DNA of 64,000 nt, from NCBI RefSeq assembly GCF_004187715.1, contig NZ_QZWF01000041.1, positions 1 to 64,000 on the forward strand, in the 5' to 3' direction. Numbering within the stretch: position 1 is the stretch's first letter; each line of letters starts with the position of its first letter. The stretch comes from Streptomyces sp. F001 (GTDB lineage Bacteria > Actinomycetota > Actinomycetes > Streptomycetales > Streptomycetaceae). The position numbers and the translations under genes were made by a program. The notes beneath the pieces are model-generated. The model ran no database searches, was not told the origin of the DNA, and was given only the letters and a program-made list of their open reading frames with translations. Below are positions 43,431 to 52,393 of this stretch, in pieces.

Positions 43431-44379
43431 GCAGCAGCGCGGCGAGACGACCACCGCCGTCGACGCCTGGACGCCGGGCCACATCCTCGATGTGCGCGAG
43501 GCGATGGTCAAACTCTCGCTCGACATGCTCGCCAAGACCGTCTTCTCGGGCAGCCTTGACGAGCAGACGTTCCGTCGGCTGCGCCAGGACCTGTCCGTGG
43601 TGATGAACGGCGTCGGCGCGCGCATCATGCTGCCCGACTGGATCGAGCGACTGCCGCTGCCGTTCAACCGCCGCTTCACCGAGGCGCGCGATGCCGTACG
43701 GGCAACCATCGATCGGGCGGTGGCCGAACTGCAGGCATCCGGACACGACTCCGGGGACATGCTCTCCTGTCGAGCTCACGAGACGAGGAGACCGGGCAGC
43801 AACCGAGCGGTAGCCAGATCTGTTCCGAGGCCCTCACCTTGGCGGTGGCGGGCACGGAGACCACGGCTTCGGTGCTGTACGAGCTTGCACGCCATCCCGA
43901 CATCGAGGCACCTGTCCTGGACGAACTGGACGCCGTGCTGGGTGACGAGCCCGTGACCTTCGACGCCGTCACCCGGCTTCCGTACTCGGACCGGGTCGTC
44001 AAGGAAGCCCCGCGGCTGCACCACACCGGATGGCTCGTCACGCGCCGCGCCCTCACCGAAACCCGTCTCGGGCCCTGGACAGTGCCCCGCGGGAACCGAA
44101 CTGGCCCACTGCCAGCACGCGTTGCACCGCGATCCCGCGCTCTTCCCCGACCCCCTCACCTTCGACCCCGACCGGTGGTCGGACGACGAACAGACGCTGC
44201 CGCCCGGGGCATTCCTGCCCTTCGGTGCAGGCAAGCACAAGTGCATCGGGGACAGGTTCGCGCTCACCGAGCTGATCACCGCCATCGCAACGATCGTCCG
44301 GCGGGTACGCCTCGAACTCGCACCGGACCAGACGGTGCGTCCCATCGCCCGGCCACGGTACGGCCCCGGACCTTGCTGA
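43431..44379 (+). pseudogene. Cytochrome P450 pseudogene (5' deletion and two frameshifts)
   Basis: P450 sequence begins directly after the RidA stop, at GETTTAVDAWTPGHILDVREAMVKLSLDMLAKTVFSG, lacking about the first 100 residues. The frame changes near 43770 (after SGDMLS) and again near 44090 (within CCCCGCGGGAACC, apparently one extra G). Across these frames the helix-I motif AGTETTAS, the ExxR motif (EAPR) and the haem loop FGAGKHKCIG are all visible. The order and spacing are normal. The missing N-terminus points to a deletion that joined RidA and P450; the product cannot be functional. Confidence 0.88.
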
Positions 44380-44445
44380 TGACCGTACGGTCCCGCCGGG
44401 ACGCCGCGCTCCCCGGGGCCTGACAGGAACGGCGTTCGCACCACA

Positions 44446-44482
44446 CCCGGGTGTTGCTGCACTCTGCGCGGCAACACCCGGG
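44446..44482. terminator. GC-rich hairpin downstream of the P450 remnant
   Basis: CCCGGGTGTTGC (44446-44457) and GCAACACCCGGG (44471-44482) form a perfect 12-bp stem with a 13-nt loop. It follows the end of the P450 pseudogene and is probably the original terminator of that transcript. Confidence 0.75.
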
Positions 44483-44668
44483 CTTCGTCGTCTCCGGTCA
44501 GCCTTGTGCATCGGCACCTGGAACAACAGGCTCCGATCGTCCGAGTTACAAGACACCCCCTGCACCCCACCAAACACAGACCAACCCGCGGCCAAGAAAT
44601 CTCCATGCCGGTTCATGATTCAGTAGCGTGAACGAGCGGGCGCCGGACTCGGGCATACGTTCTGCGCC

Positions 44669-45406
44669 GTGAACTCCGATTCCACTCCCCGCAGAGCCGC
44701 CGCGGTGACTCCCGCCCGCCGTGCTCTCCTGCGCACCGCACTGACCGGTGCCGCCGTCCTCGGTGCAGGCTTCGCCGTGGCCTCCCCCGCATCCGCCGCC
44801 TCCTCGACCGCGCGACCGCGTCCCAGTACTCCCGGCCAGGCCTTGCGGGAGCTGGCGGCGGGCAATGTGCGGTGGCGCACCTGTCGTGAGCAGCATCCGG
44901 ACGAGACGCCCGCCGTCCGTCAGGCGCTGACGTCGGGTCAGCATCCCTTCGCGGTGGTGCTCGGGTGTGTCGATTCCCGTGTTCCTCCGGAGCTGGTCTT
45001 CGACCAGGGCCTCGGGGATCTGCTCACCGTGCGCACGGCCGGTGAGGTGCTGGACGAGGCCGTGCTCGGCAGCGTCGCGTACGGGGTGCTCGAACTGGCG
45101 ATACCGCTGGTCCTGGTGCTCGGCCACCAGTCGTGCGGTGCCGTGCGGGCCGCCGTGGACGCCGACGAGTCCGGGGAGCCGCTGCCCGCCCACATCCAGT
45201 ACCTCACCGACCAGATAGCACCGGCCATAGACCACACCAAGGAGGGCGACGCCCGCGTCGACGCGGCGATCGACGCGAACGTACGGCTCGTCCGTTCACG
45301 GCTGGCGGCCGAGCCCGATCTCGCCGCCAAGGTGAGCACCGGTCAACTCGCCATCGTCGGTGCCCGTTACGAGCTGACCAGCCAGGTGGTGCACCACATC
45401 ACCTGA
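44669..45406 (+). CDS. Exported beta-class carbonic anhydrase
   Basis: A 245-residue protein. The N-terminus has a twin-arginine-like signal (ARRALLRTALTGAAVLGAGFAVASPASA) with a cleavage site after ASA. The catalytic domain carries CVDSRVPPE (zinc Cys, Asp, Arg) and GHQSCGAV (zinc His and Cys), the beta-CA zinc set. It would interconvert CO2 and bicarbonate outside the membrane. The GTG at 44669 keeps the full signal peptide. It is convergent with the alginate-lyase-family gene. Confidence 0.9.
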   Translation: MNSDSTPRRAAAVTPARRALLRTALTGAAVLGAGFAVASPASAASSTARPRPSTPGQALRELAAGNVRWRTCREQHPDETPAVRQALTSGQHPFAVVLGCVDSRVPPELVFDQGLGDLLTVRTAGEVLDEAVLGSVAYGVLELAIPLVLVLGHQSCGAVRAAVDADESGEPLPAHIQYLTDQIAPAIDHTKEGDARVDAAIDANVRLVRSRLAAEPDLAAKVSTGQLAIVGARYELTSQVVHHIT

Positions 45407-45416
45407 CCTGACCGCT

Positions 45417-46634
45417 TCAGTTGGGGTTGTCGCCGTGTGTGAGCGTCTCCCAGGCCACGAACAGGTTGTTGCTGCCGGCCGGGCGGTTCCGCTCGGTCAG
45501 TGCCTGGGTGTTGGTCATGGCGTGGCCGAGCCGGTTGTGCATCGCGTTGTAGCCGACCTCGGTCACCGGGCCGAGTCCGAGGTGCAGGGAACCGCGGCAC
45601 AGCCAGGCCGGGACGGCCGCGCCCAGTTCGTACTTGGCCTGGAAGCCGAGCGCGTGCCGCAGCCGTTCGCCGACGTCGGTGCCGTACAGGTCCTGGCCCT
45701 GGATCCGGCTGGTCTCGGCGACGTGCGAGATCGCGGAGATGCCGTATCCCGTGTGCGTGAAGTCCCGGCAGGTCTCCTGGGTGAGGCCGGTGACGAAGGT
45801 GGACTGGCCCTGCCAGTAGTTGACGATCTTCTCACGGGTGTTGAGGTTCTGGCTGGGGACGGTCTTCGGCAGTTCCCCGTCGGAGGCGAGGTAGACGTAG
45901 GCGGCCGTGCGGGTGCGGAACTTCGCCATCGCCTTGTCGTACGACGCCTTGTCCTCGAGGAAGACGGAGATGCCGATCGCGGCCTCCATCATCGACAGTT
46001 CCCAGTTCCCGTTGGAGTTGGACCCGTTGATGATCTCGGGCAGGTAGACGTTCCGCAGCATGGTGGCGAAGCGGCCGGAGTTGGCCCAGGTGCCGGTGTA
46101 CGTGTACTTGATGATCTCGGCGGCCTTCGGCCAGGAGGAGCCGGCCCAGCCGGTCTGCAGGGGTGCGTTGCTGTTGGTGTGGTCCTGGATCACGGCCGAC
46201 CAGGCGTCCATCAGCTCGATGGCCTTCTTCGCGTGCCGCTCGTCGCGGGTGATGTACCAGGCGAGCGCGTGGGTGTAGGCGGCGATCGCGTCCTCGCGCT
46301 CGTCGGTGCAGCCGTTGTTGGGGTTGGAGTACGAGCCGCACTCGACGATCGCGCGGGGTTTGGGCGTGCGGTTCAGGTCGGCGTACTTGCTCGCCGTCAT
46401 CCGGTCGAAGGCGCCCTTCCAGGGCTGGGCACCGGAATTGACTTTGTTTCGGGTGAAGTCCAACTGGCTCCGGGAGACGGTCACTCCGGGGTGGACGAAG
46501 GTGGCCGGGGCTGCGTCGGCGTGGGGTGCGCCGGGCCAGGTGAGCAGTCCCGCCACGAGAGCGGCGGTGGTGGCTCCCAGGGTGAGGAGGGACGCACGGA
46601 ACTTGCGGCGGTGTCGGGCGGGGGCGTGTGACAT
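45417..46634 (-). CDS. Secreted alginate-lyase-family (PL5-like alpha/alpha fold) protein
   Basis: A 405-residue exported protein with a Sec signal (RRKFRASLLTLGATTAALVAGLLTWPGAPHADA). The mature domain follows the alginate lyase superfamily pattern: YTHALAWYITRDERHAKKAIELMDAW, NGNWELSMMEAAIGISVFLEDKASYDKA and GRGLHLG-like RGSLHLGLGPVTEVGYNAMHNRLG. Real substrate may be alginate or another uronate/amino polysaccharide. The start at 46634 gives the cleanest signal peptide. A chitinase-promoter-like element lies 64 bp upstream. Confidence 0.85.
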   Translation of the reverse strand: MSHAPARHRRKFRASLLTLGATTAALVAGLLTWPGAPHADAAPATFVHPGVTVSRSQLDFTRNKVNSGAQPWKGAFDRMTASKYADLNRTPKPRAIVECGSYSNPNNGCTDEREDAIAAYTHALAWYITRDERHAKKAIELMDAWSAVIQDHTNSNAPLQTGWAGSSWPKAAEIIKYTYTGTWANSGRFATMLRNVYLPEIINGSNSNGNWELSMMEAAIGISVFLEDKASYDKAMAKFRTRTAAYVYLASDGELPKTVPSQNLNTREKIVNYWQGQSTFVTGLTQETCRDFTHTGYGISAISHVAETSRIQGQDLYGTDVGERLRHALGFQAKYELGAAVPAWLCRGSLHLGLGPVTEVGYNAMHNRLGHAMTNTQALTERNRPAGSNNLFVAWETLTHGDNPN

Positions 46635-46697
46635 GCGAGTCCGTTCTTCTATGTGAACGACAGGTGGGGGGCTGAACACGCGCGCTGCCGAGACCAT

Positions 46698-46709
46698 AGG
46701 TACGGACCA
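46698..46709 (-). promoter_or_regulatory. TGGTCCRGACCT-like element upstream of the secreted lyase gene
   Basis: On the minus strand the site reads TGGTCCGTACCT, one base from the consensus TGGTCCRGACCT described in promoters of Streptomyces chitinase genes. It is followed on the plus strand by a short hairpin, ACCCCT (46710-46715) with AGGGGT (46721-46726). Only one copy is visible, whereas chitinase promoters usually carry a direct repeat. Confidence 0.35.
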
Positions 46710-46821
46710 ACCCCTCGTCAAGGGGTGAAGAAAGAAAGCAAGTTACCTTCGGGTGTGTCGTGACTTATCGCGCAAGTGGCAGTAAAACCCGCTTCGACCA
46801 CTCGAAGCAGAGGAGTGCTGT

Positions 46822-48474
46822 ATGAGCGCTGACCTCCAGAACAGAGGCCATCACAGAGGGAGTTCCCGCCGTCGATTCATCATTGGAACCGGTTCTGTTC
46901 TTGGTGCGGCTGCGATCGGGAGCAGCAACATTCCCACTTCCGCCTCGGCGGCTGCGTCCCGAAGCAGCAGCGCCGTCATCGCACCGGATGCCCGCGTTCC
47001 CGCCCTGGTGATCGGCAGTGGATACGGCGGCTCGGTCGCCGCACTGCGGCTCGCTCAGGCGGGCGTCGACGTCCACATCGTCGAGATGGGAATGGCCTGG
47101 GACACCCCGGGCCCGGACGGCAAGATCTTCGCCAACACGACCAGTCCCGACTACCGGTCCTTCTGGCTGCGCACCCGCACCAGACAACCCCTGAGCAACT
47201 TCCTGGGCTATCCGCTCGACAAGGACGTACCTCGCTACACCGGAATCCTGGACGCCGAGGACATGGGCGGGATCATCGTCTATCAGGGACGTGGTGTCGG
47301 TGGCGGGTCACTGGTCAACGGCGGTATGGCCGTCACGCCGAAACGGGAGAACTTCGGTGCCGTCCTGCCCTCGGTCGACGCCGACGAGATGTACGACGTG
47401 TACTACCCGCGCGCCAACACCGGCCTCGGCGTCAGCACCATCGACCCGGCATGGTTCGAGACCGCCGCGTGCTACCAGTACGCCCGCGTCGGCCGAAAGC
47501 ACGCCGAGCGTTCCGGTTTCCCTTTCCTTTTCGTGCCCGACGTCTACGACTGGGAGTACATGAAGCAGGAAGCCGCCGGTACGGTCCCCCGGTCGGCGCT
47601 GGCCGGAGAGATCCTGTACGGCAACAACCACGGGAAGAAAACCCTGCAGAAAACCTATCTCGCCCAGGCCAGAGCCACAGGAAAGGTCACCGTCTCGCCC
47701 CTGCACCGCGTCACGACGGTCACTCCCGCAGCCACCGGCGGCTACCTGGTCGGCATCGAGCAACTCGACACCACCGGCGCCGTCACGGCGACGAAGACGG
47801 TGACCGCGGACCGCGTCTTCTTCGCCGCCGGCAGCGTGGGAACCAGCAAACTGCTGGTCCGGCTGAAAGCAACCGGTGCGCTGCCCGGGCTGAACGGCGA
47901 GGTCGGCAAGGGCTGGGGCGACAACGGCAACGTCATGTGCGGGCGCGCCAACCACATGTGGGATCCGACCGGCGCCCTGCAGTCCGCCATTCCCACCGCC
48001 GGAATCGACAACTGGGCCGCGGGCGGGGCATTCGCGGAAGTCGCCCCGCTGCCCACGGGAATCGAGACCTACGCCTCGTTCTATCTGTCGATCACCAAGA
48101 ACCCGCACCGCGCGCATTTCTCCTGGAACGCGGCGAGCGGGAAAGTGGAGCTGAACTGGCAGACGGCCTGGAAACAGCCGTCCATCGACATGGCCAGGTC
48201 CATATTCGACCGGATCAACGCCAAAGAGGGGACGATCTACCGGACCGATCTCTTCGGCGCGTACAAGATCTGGGGCGACCACCTCACGTACCACCCTCTG
48301 GGCGGTGCGGTGCTCAGCAAGGCGACGGACAACTACGGCCGTCTGCACGGCCATTCGGGTCTCTACGTCATCGACGGTTCGCTGATCCCCGGCAACACGA
48401 GCGTCAATCCCTTCGTCACCATCACGGCGCTCGCCGAACGGAACATCGAAGAGATCATCGCCGCTGATCTGTGA
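46822..48474 (+). CDS. Cholesterol oxidase (GMC family), Tat-exported
   Basis: A 550-residue flavoenzyme that oxidises and isomerises cholesterol to cholest-4-en-3-one. A twin-arginine signal is present (SSRRRFIIGTGSVLGAAAIG). The FAD motif is VIGSGYGGSVAALRLAQAG, followed by GRGVGGGSLVNGGMA. Family catalytic residues are recognisable: Glu in FAEVAPLP, His in TYHPLGG and Asn in TSVNPFVTI. The start follows AGAGGAGTGCTGT. A partner P450 (choP) is not adjacent. Product is expected extracellular. Confidence 0.93.
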   Translation: MSADLQNRGHHRGSSRRRFIIGTGSVLGAAAIGSSNIPTSASAAASRSSSAVIAPDARVPALVIGSGYGGSVAALRLAQAGVDVHIVEMGMAWDTPGPDGKIFANTTSPDYRSFWLRTRTRQPLSNFLGYPLDKDVPRYTGILDAEDMGGIIVYQGRGVGGGSLVNGGMAVTPKRENFGAVLPSVDADEMYDVYYPRANTGLGVSTIDPAWFETAACYQYARVGRKHAERSGFPFLFVPDVYDWEYMKQEAAGTVPRSALAGEILYGNNHGKKTLQKTYLAQARATGKVTVSPLHRVTTVTPAATGGYLVGIEQLDTTGAVTATKTVTADRVFFAAGSVGTSKLLVRLKATGALPGLNGEVGKGWGDNGNVMCGRANHMWDPTGALQSAIPTAGIDNWAAGGAFAEVAPLPTGIETYASFYLSITKNPHRAHFSWNAASGKVELNWQTAWKQPSIDMARSIFDRINAKEGTIYRTDLFGAYKIWGDHLTYHPLGGAVLSKATDNYGRLHGHSGLYVIDGSLIPGNTSVNPFVTITALAERNIEEIIAADL

Positions 48475-48488
48475 TCGTCCCGGCTTCC

Positions 48489-48523
48489 GGCGAGCCGAGG
48501 TCCCCGCGTGGCCTCGGCTCGCC
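48489..48523. terminator. Bidirectional hairpin after the cholesterol oxidase gene
   Basis: GGCGAGCCGAGG (48489-48500) pairs perfectly with CCTCGGCTCGCC (48512-48523), 12 bp with an 11-nt loop, exactly between the cholesterol oxidase stop and the stop of the convergent AhpD-like gene. Confidence 0.8.
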
Positions 48524-49009
48524 TCACGGCCGGGGCAGGACGCAGACCGTGTCGAGCCCGAGCACATGGTTGAGCCGGCCGAACGCCAGCCACGACCCGA
48601 TGCTCATGCTCAACTCCACGATCTCGGCCTGGCTGTAGTGCGCCGTCATCCGGCTCCAGAACTCCTCGTCGAGGTGGTGATGGTCCACGGCGTAGCGTTC
48701 GGCGTACTCGGCGGCCAGCCGGGTCCGTTCGTCGAAGGAGTCCGTGGTGCGCCAGGAGGCGACAGCCTCGGCGAAGTCCTCGCCGACCTTCCGTCCGTCC
48801 CGCTCGGTGCGCCAGTCCAGGCAGAAGGCGCAGCCGTTGATCTGCGCGATGCGCAGCCGCGCGGCCTCGAACTCGTTCAGGCCCAGGGTCGTGTGGGCGT
48901 ACACGGCCAGCGAGAAGTTCGATGCGGCCGTGCCGATGTCGGGGACCATCTCGCCCCACACGTACGGGATGGGGTCCGCTCCGTCAGGGATGTCGATGCG
49001 CAGGGTCAC
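48524..49009 (-). CDS. Carboxymuconolactone decarboxylase/AhpD-like protein
   Basis: A 161-residue helical protein. LNEFEAARLRIAQINGCAFCLDWRT holds the CxxC redox pair (CAFC) with the following acidic region and His residues typical of AhpD-like alkylhydroperoxidase proteins. It starts 3 bp after the DapB-fold dehydrogenase gene, so the pair is an operon. The substrate is unknown. Confidence 0.88.
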   Translation of the reverse strand: MTLRIDIPDGADPIPYVWGEMVPDIGTAASNFSLAVYAHTTLGLNEFEAARLRIAQINGCAFCLDWRTERDGRKVGEDFAEAVASWRTTDSFDERTRLAAEYAERYAVDHHHLDEEFWSRMTAHYSQAEIVELSMSIGSWLAFGRLNHVLGLDTVCVLPRP

Positions 49010-49012
49010 CGC

Positions 49013-50089
49013 TCAGGTCCTTCCCAGTCGGCCGGCTGCCGGGCGCAGCGGGACGTCGAGTGCGTCATAGAGGCCGGGCTTGGCCTCGGTGAGCCAGTCG
49101 ATGGCGTTCACCAGCCGGCCGACGGCGGTGGCATTGCCGCCCGCCGACCGGTTCTCGCCCTCGTCGGTCGCCGTGACGGTGACCTCGATGCGGGGCCGGC
49201 CCTCGATGATCACCCGGTGTGCTCCCGCACCGCCGTCGGGAGGTGCGGGCCAGTCCGGGGCACAGGAGGCGTGGATGCGGGTGACGTGTTCGATGACGAT
49301 ACGGGGCCGGCCGTCGACGATGCCCTGCACCTCGAAGCGCACCGCGCCCTGGGTACCGGCCTCGAACTCCCCCATCGTCGGGGTGGTGACGGTGGTTTCG
49401 AGCGCGCGTCGCTCCAGCGTCTCGCGTATCTCGTCGAGTTCGACGCCGAGCGCCTTGGCCATCATGCGGATCTGCCCGCCCCACACCATCGTCGGCACGC
49501 TCTCGGCGAGCATGAGCGGCTGGTAGTCCATCGGGCGGCCCATGCCCACCAGATTCCGTACGGATTCCTCTTGTTCGTAGGTGGAGTAGTCGAAGATCTC
49601 CTGGCAGCGGACCGCGTCGATGCGCGAGCCGAGTCCGCTGATCAGCAGGGGCAACGTGTCGTTCGCCCAGCCGGGGTCCACCCCGGACACGAACAGCGAC
49701 CCGCCGCCGGCCGAGACGGCCTCCAGCAGCGGGTCCCTGATCTCGGGCGGGGCGCCCCGCACGTCGTACATCCCGTACACCGACGCAGTGACGACCACCG
49801 CCCCGGCCCGAACGGCTCGACCGATGTCCGCCAGCGCCCCGTCCGGCCGTATGTCACCCGACGCCGCGTACACCACGGCGCGCGGCCCGGCCGCGAGAAC
49901 CGACGTCACGTCATCGGTCGCCGACACCCCGAGGCGCCGCCCCAGCCCGCCCAGATCGCCCGCGTCCCGGCCGACCTTGGCGGGGTCGGCCACCAGCACG
50001 GCCGCAAGATCCAGCGCCGGATGCGCGTCGACCGCGCGGATGGCCGCACGGCCGACATTCCCCGTACCCCACACAACCGTGGAAATCAT
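49013..50089 (-). CDS. DapB-fold NAD(P)-dependent dehydrogenase
   Basis: A 358-residue protein with an N-terminal Rossmann motif (VVWGTGNVGRAAIRAV), VYAASGDIRPDGALADIGRAVRAGAVVVTA, and a longer catalytic/dimerisation domain with GVDPGWANDTLPLLISGL. It resembles 2,4-diaminopentanoate dehydrogenase and related DapB N-terminal-domain proteins, not true dihydrodipicolinate reductase. The ATG at 50089 is required for the Rossmann start. Operon with the AhpD-like gene suggests catabolism of an unidentified substrate. Confidence 0.85.
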   Translation of the reverse strand: MISTVVWGTGNVGRAAIRAVDAHPALDLAAVLVADPAKVGRDAGDLGGLGRRLGVSATDDVTSVLAAGPRAVVYAASGDIRPDGALADIGRAVRAGAVVVTASVYGMYDVRGAPPEIRDPLLEAVSAGGGSLFVSGVDPGWANDTLPLLISGLGSRIDAVRCQEIFDYSTYEQEESVRNLVGMGRPMDYQPLMLAESVPTMVWGGQIRMMAKALGVELDEIRETLERRALETTVTTPTMGEFEAGTQGAVRFEVQGIVDGRPRIVIEHVTRIHASCAPDWPAPPDGGAGAHRVIIEGRPRIEVTVTATDEGENRSAGGNATAVGRLVNAIDWLTEAKPGLYDALDVPLRPAAGRLGRT

Positions 50090-50368
50090 GGGCGGAGGGT
50101 AACGAGACGACGCAAAGGTTCCCAGAGTCGTGCACGGATTCCGTCCGGGCCTTTTGCGCCACGCCCGCAGACACGGGAGCGAGCGTGCGCGGCGGTCATG
50201 ATCGCCGTACCGAACAGGGCCGCGGCCGAGCGGTACGCTGCGACTAGGGCGGCCGGGTCGGCGCTCTGGCCGGCGTGAGCAGTTGGGTTCCGGTGGCCGG
50301 GCCCGACGGGCCGGTCCCGACGATCGACGTTCGGCCTCCTCCCGCAGCGAAGGTACGAGGAGCGGACG

Positions 50369-51070
50369 GTGGACGCGATGGAGTGGCGTGAGTTCGCCGA
50401 ACAGATGGCGGGGCTCGCCCGCCACCTGCTGGCGCAGAACTCCCCGCAGGACACGCTGGACGAGATCGCCTCGAGTGCCGTCGAGCTGATCGAGGGATGC
50501 GAGGCGGCGGGTGTTCTCGCCCTGCGCAAGGGGCGCGCGGTGACCCTCTCCGCGTGCGGGGAGATGGTGAAGGAGTCCGACCGGCTGCAGGGCGAACTGG
50601 GTGAGGGCCCCTGTTTTGACGCCGCCCGGCGCAGCGACGGCGAGCGGTTGTTCCGCATCACCGACATGACGAAGCCGCAGCCGCACTGGCCGCGTTTCGC
50701 ACCGGCGGCCCGGCAGCTGGGCGTGGGCAGCATGCTCGGCTTCCTGCTCTACACGCTGGAGGAGGACTTCGGCGCCCTGAACTTCTACTCCTCCCGTCCG
50801 GGAGCCTTCGGTCCGGAGAGCGAGACGGCCGGCTGGCTGCTCGCCTCCCATGCCGCCGTCGCCCTGGCCAATGCCCGCACGGTGGACCAGCTGGAGCACG
50901 CCCTGGACACCCGTCATGCGATCGGCGAGGCGATGGGCATCCTGCGGGAGCGCCATCACCTCAGCGAGGAAGAAGCCTTCGACGTGCTGCGCCGCATCTC
51001 CCAGACGCACAACGTCAAGCTCCGCGACGTGGCCCAGTCCATCCGCGCCAAGGCCGTCCCGGAAAGCTGA
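50369..51070 (+). CDS. GAF-ANTAR RNA-binding regulator
   Basis: A 233-residue protein with a GAF domain (about 20-160; GEGPCFDAARRSDGERLFRITDM) followed by ANTAR (about 170-228; LEHALDTRHAIGEAMGILRERHHLSEEEAFDVLRRISQTHNVKLRDVAQSI). ANTAR proteins bind paired stem-loops in nascent RNA and prevent termination. A GTG start follows GAGCGGACG. Two tandem stem-loops lie directly downstream, before the BrkB gene. The signal sensed by the GAF domain is unknown. Confidence 0.92.
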   Translation: MDAMEWREFAEQMAGLARHLLAQNSPQDTLDEIASSAVELIEGCEAAGVLALRKGRAVTLSACGEMVKESDRLQGELGEGPCFDAARRSDGERLFRITDMTKPQPHWPRFAPAARQLGVGSMLGFLLYTLEEDFGALNFYSSRPGAFGPESETAGWLLASHAAVALANARTVDQLEHALDTRHAIGEAMGILRERHHLSEEEAFDVLRRISQTHNVKLRDVAQSIRAKAVPES

Positions 51071-51114
51071 CCGAGGCCGATCGGCGACCTTTCAACGGGG
51101 GTACGCGGAGGGAA

Positions 51115-51179
51115 CACGAAGCCGGCGCCGCGGATTCGGCTTCGTGAGGTGTCGTGGTTCGGACCAGAGCCACGACACC
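51115..51179 (+). terminator. Two tandem stem-loops between the ANTAR gene and the BrkB gene
   Basis: Hairpin 1 pairs CACGAAGCCG (51115-51124) with CGGCTTCGTG (51137-51146), loop 12 nt. Hairpin 2 pairs GGTGTCGTGG (51148-51157) with CCACGACACC (51170-51179), loop 12 nt. They are 1 bp apart. They may simply end the ANTAR transcript, or control read-through into the downstream gene. Confidence 0.65.
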
Positions 51180-51285
51180 GCTCGGAGCCGCTCGGCGCCG
51201 ACGTCACGGCTCGCCATCGTCCGTCACTCTCCGCAGCCCGCCCGACGGCCGACTGAAGTACGGGGCCGAGGGTTACTCGGCACGC

Positions 51286-52329
51286 ATGACGAAGCTCCAT
51301 CTTCCTGGGCGAAAGGATCACGGCGACCGGAGTCCGGCGCCGGAGGAGGCCGGGCCGGGGCCGGAGGTGGACCGGGCAGCACCGGATACGCCGACGCACC
51401 TGCCGAAGCGGTCGTGGGGTGCGGTGCTGAAGGGAAGCCTGCGGGAGTTCAAGGACGACGAGCTGACCGACCGCGCGGCGGCGCTGACCTACTACGGCGT
51501 GCTGTCGCTGTTCCCGGCGCTGCTGGTGCTGGTGTCACTGCTGGGCATCGCCGGTCCGTCGGTCACGGACAAGGTGCTGGACAACGTCCGGCAGCTCGCG
51601 CCGGGGCCGGCCCGGGACATCATCGTCCGGGCCGTGGAGCAACTGCAGAACACCGCCGGCACCGGCACCATCGTGGCCGTCGTCGGCCTGGTGCTGGCGG
51701 TGTGGTCCGCGTCGGGCTATGTGGCGGCTTTCATGCGCGCCGCGAACGCCGTCTACGACATTCCCGAGGGACGTCCGGCGTGGAAGGTCCTGCCCATCCG
51801 CGTGACACTGACCGTCGTCCTGATGGTGCTGGCCGTGATCAGCTCGCTGATCGTGGTCTTCACCGGCGGTCTGGCCCGCCGGGCCGGGGACATCATCGGC
51901 CTCGGGGACACCGCCTTGACGGTGTGGTCGATCGCCAAGTGGCCCGTGCTGGTCCTCCTGGTCACGTTCATGATCGCGATCCTGTACCGGGCGAGCCCCA
52001 ACGCCAAGGTGAAGGGCTGGCGGTGGATCACCCCGGGCAGCTTCCTCGCCCTCGTGATCTGGCTGATCGCCTCCGCCGGCTTCGCGTTCTACGTCGCCAA
52101 CTTCGGCTCGTACAACAAGACGTACGGGACCATGGCCGGCGTCATCGTCTTCCTGATCTGGCTGTGGATCTCCAATCTGGCGATCCTGCTGGGCCTGGAG
52201 GTCGATGCCGAGATCGCACGCCAGCGGGCCATCGTCGGCGGGCACCCGCCCGACGCCGAGCCCTACATCGAGCCACGCGACACCCGGGCCTGGGACGAGG
52301 CCGACCGGCGCCGGGTGGACGACACATGA
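51286..52329 (+). CDS. YihY/BrkB-family inner-membrane protein
   Basis: A 347-residue protein with a hydrophilic N-terminal ~40 residues and about six membrane helices. FKDDELTDRAAALTYYGVLSLFPALLVLVSLLG and NAVYDIPEGRPAWKVLPIRV are YihY/BrkB signatures, ending in a basic/acidic tail. It was historically called ribonuclease BN in error. Function is not established. Upstream in-frame ATG 51154 lies within the hairpin, so 51286 is preferred. Confidence 0.88.
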   Translation: MTKLHLPGRKDHGDRSPAPEEAGPGPEVDRAAPDTPTHLPKRSWGAVLKGSLREFKDDELTDRAAALTYYGVLSLFPALLVLVSLLGIAGPSVTDKVLDNVRQLAPGPARDIIVRAVEQLQNTAGTGTIVAVVGLVLAVWSASGYVAAFMRAANAVYDIPEGRPAWKVLPIRVTLTVVLMVLAVISSLIVVFTGGLARRAGDIIGLGDTALTVWSIAKWPVLVLLVTFMIAILYRASPNAKVKGWRWITPGSFLALVIWLIASAGFAFYVANFGSYNKTYGTMAGVIVFLIWLWISNLAILLGLEVDAEIARQRAIVGGHPPDAEPYIEPRDTRAWDEADRRRVDDT

Positions 52330-52352
52330 CCGGCCGTGCCTTTCGGCGGTGC

Positions 52353-52387
52353 CCGGGGGCCGCGCAGCGCATCCGCGCGGCCCCCGG
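52353..52387. terminator. Bidirectional GC-rich hairpin between brkB-like and tctA
   Basis: CCGGGGGCCGCGC (52353-52365) pairs perfectly with GCGCGGCCCCCGG (52375-52387), 13 bp with a 9-nt loop, between two convergent genes. Confidence 0.85.
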
Positions 52388-52393
52388 CGTGCC

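Noticed and set aside
49013..51010. 665-residue extended DapB-fold protein
   Set aside because: The Rossmann motif begins at 50089; the extension is antisense to the GAF-ANTAR gene.
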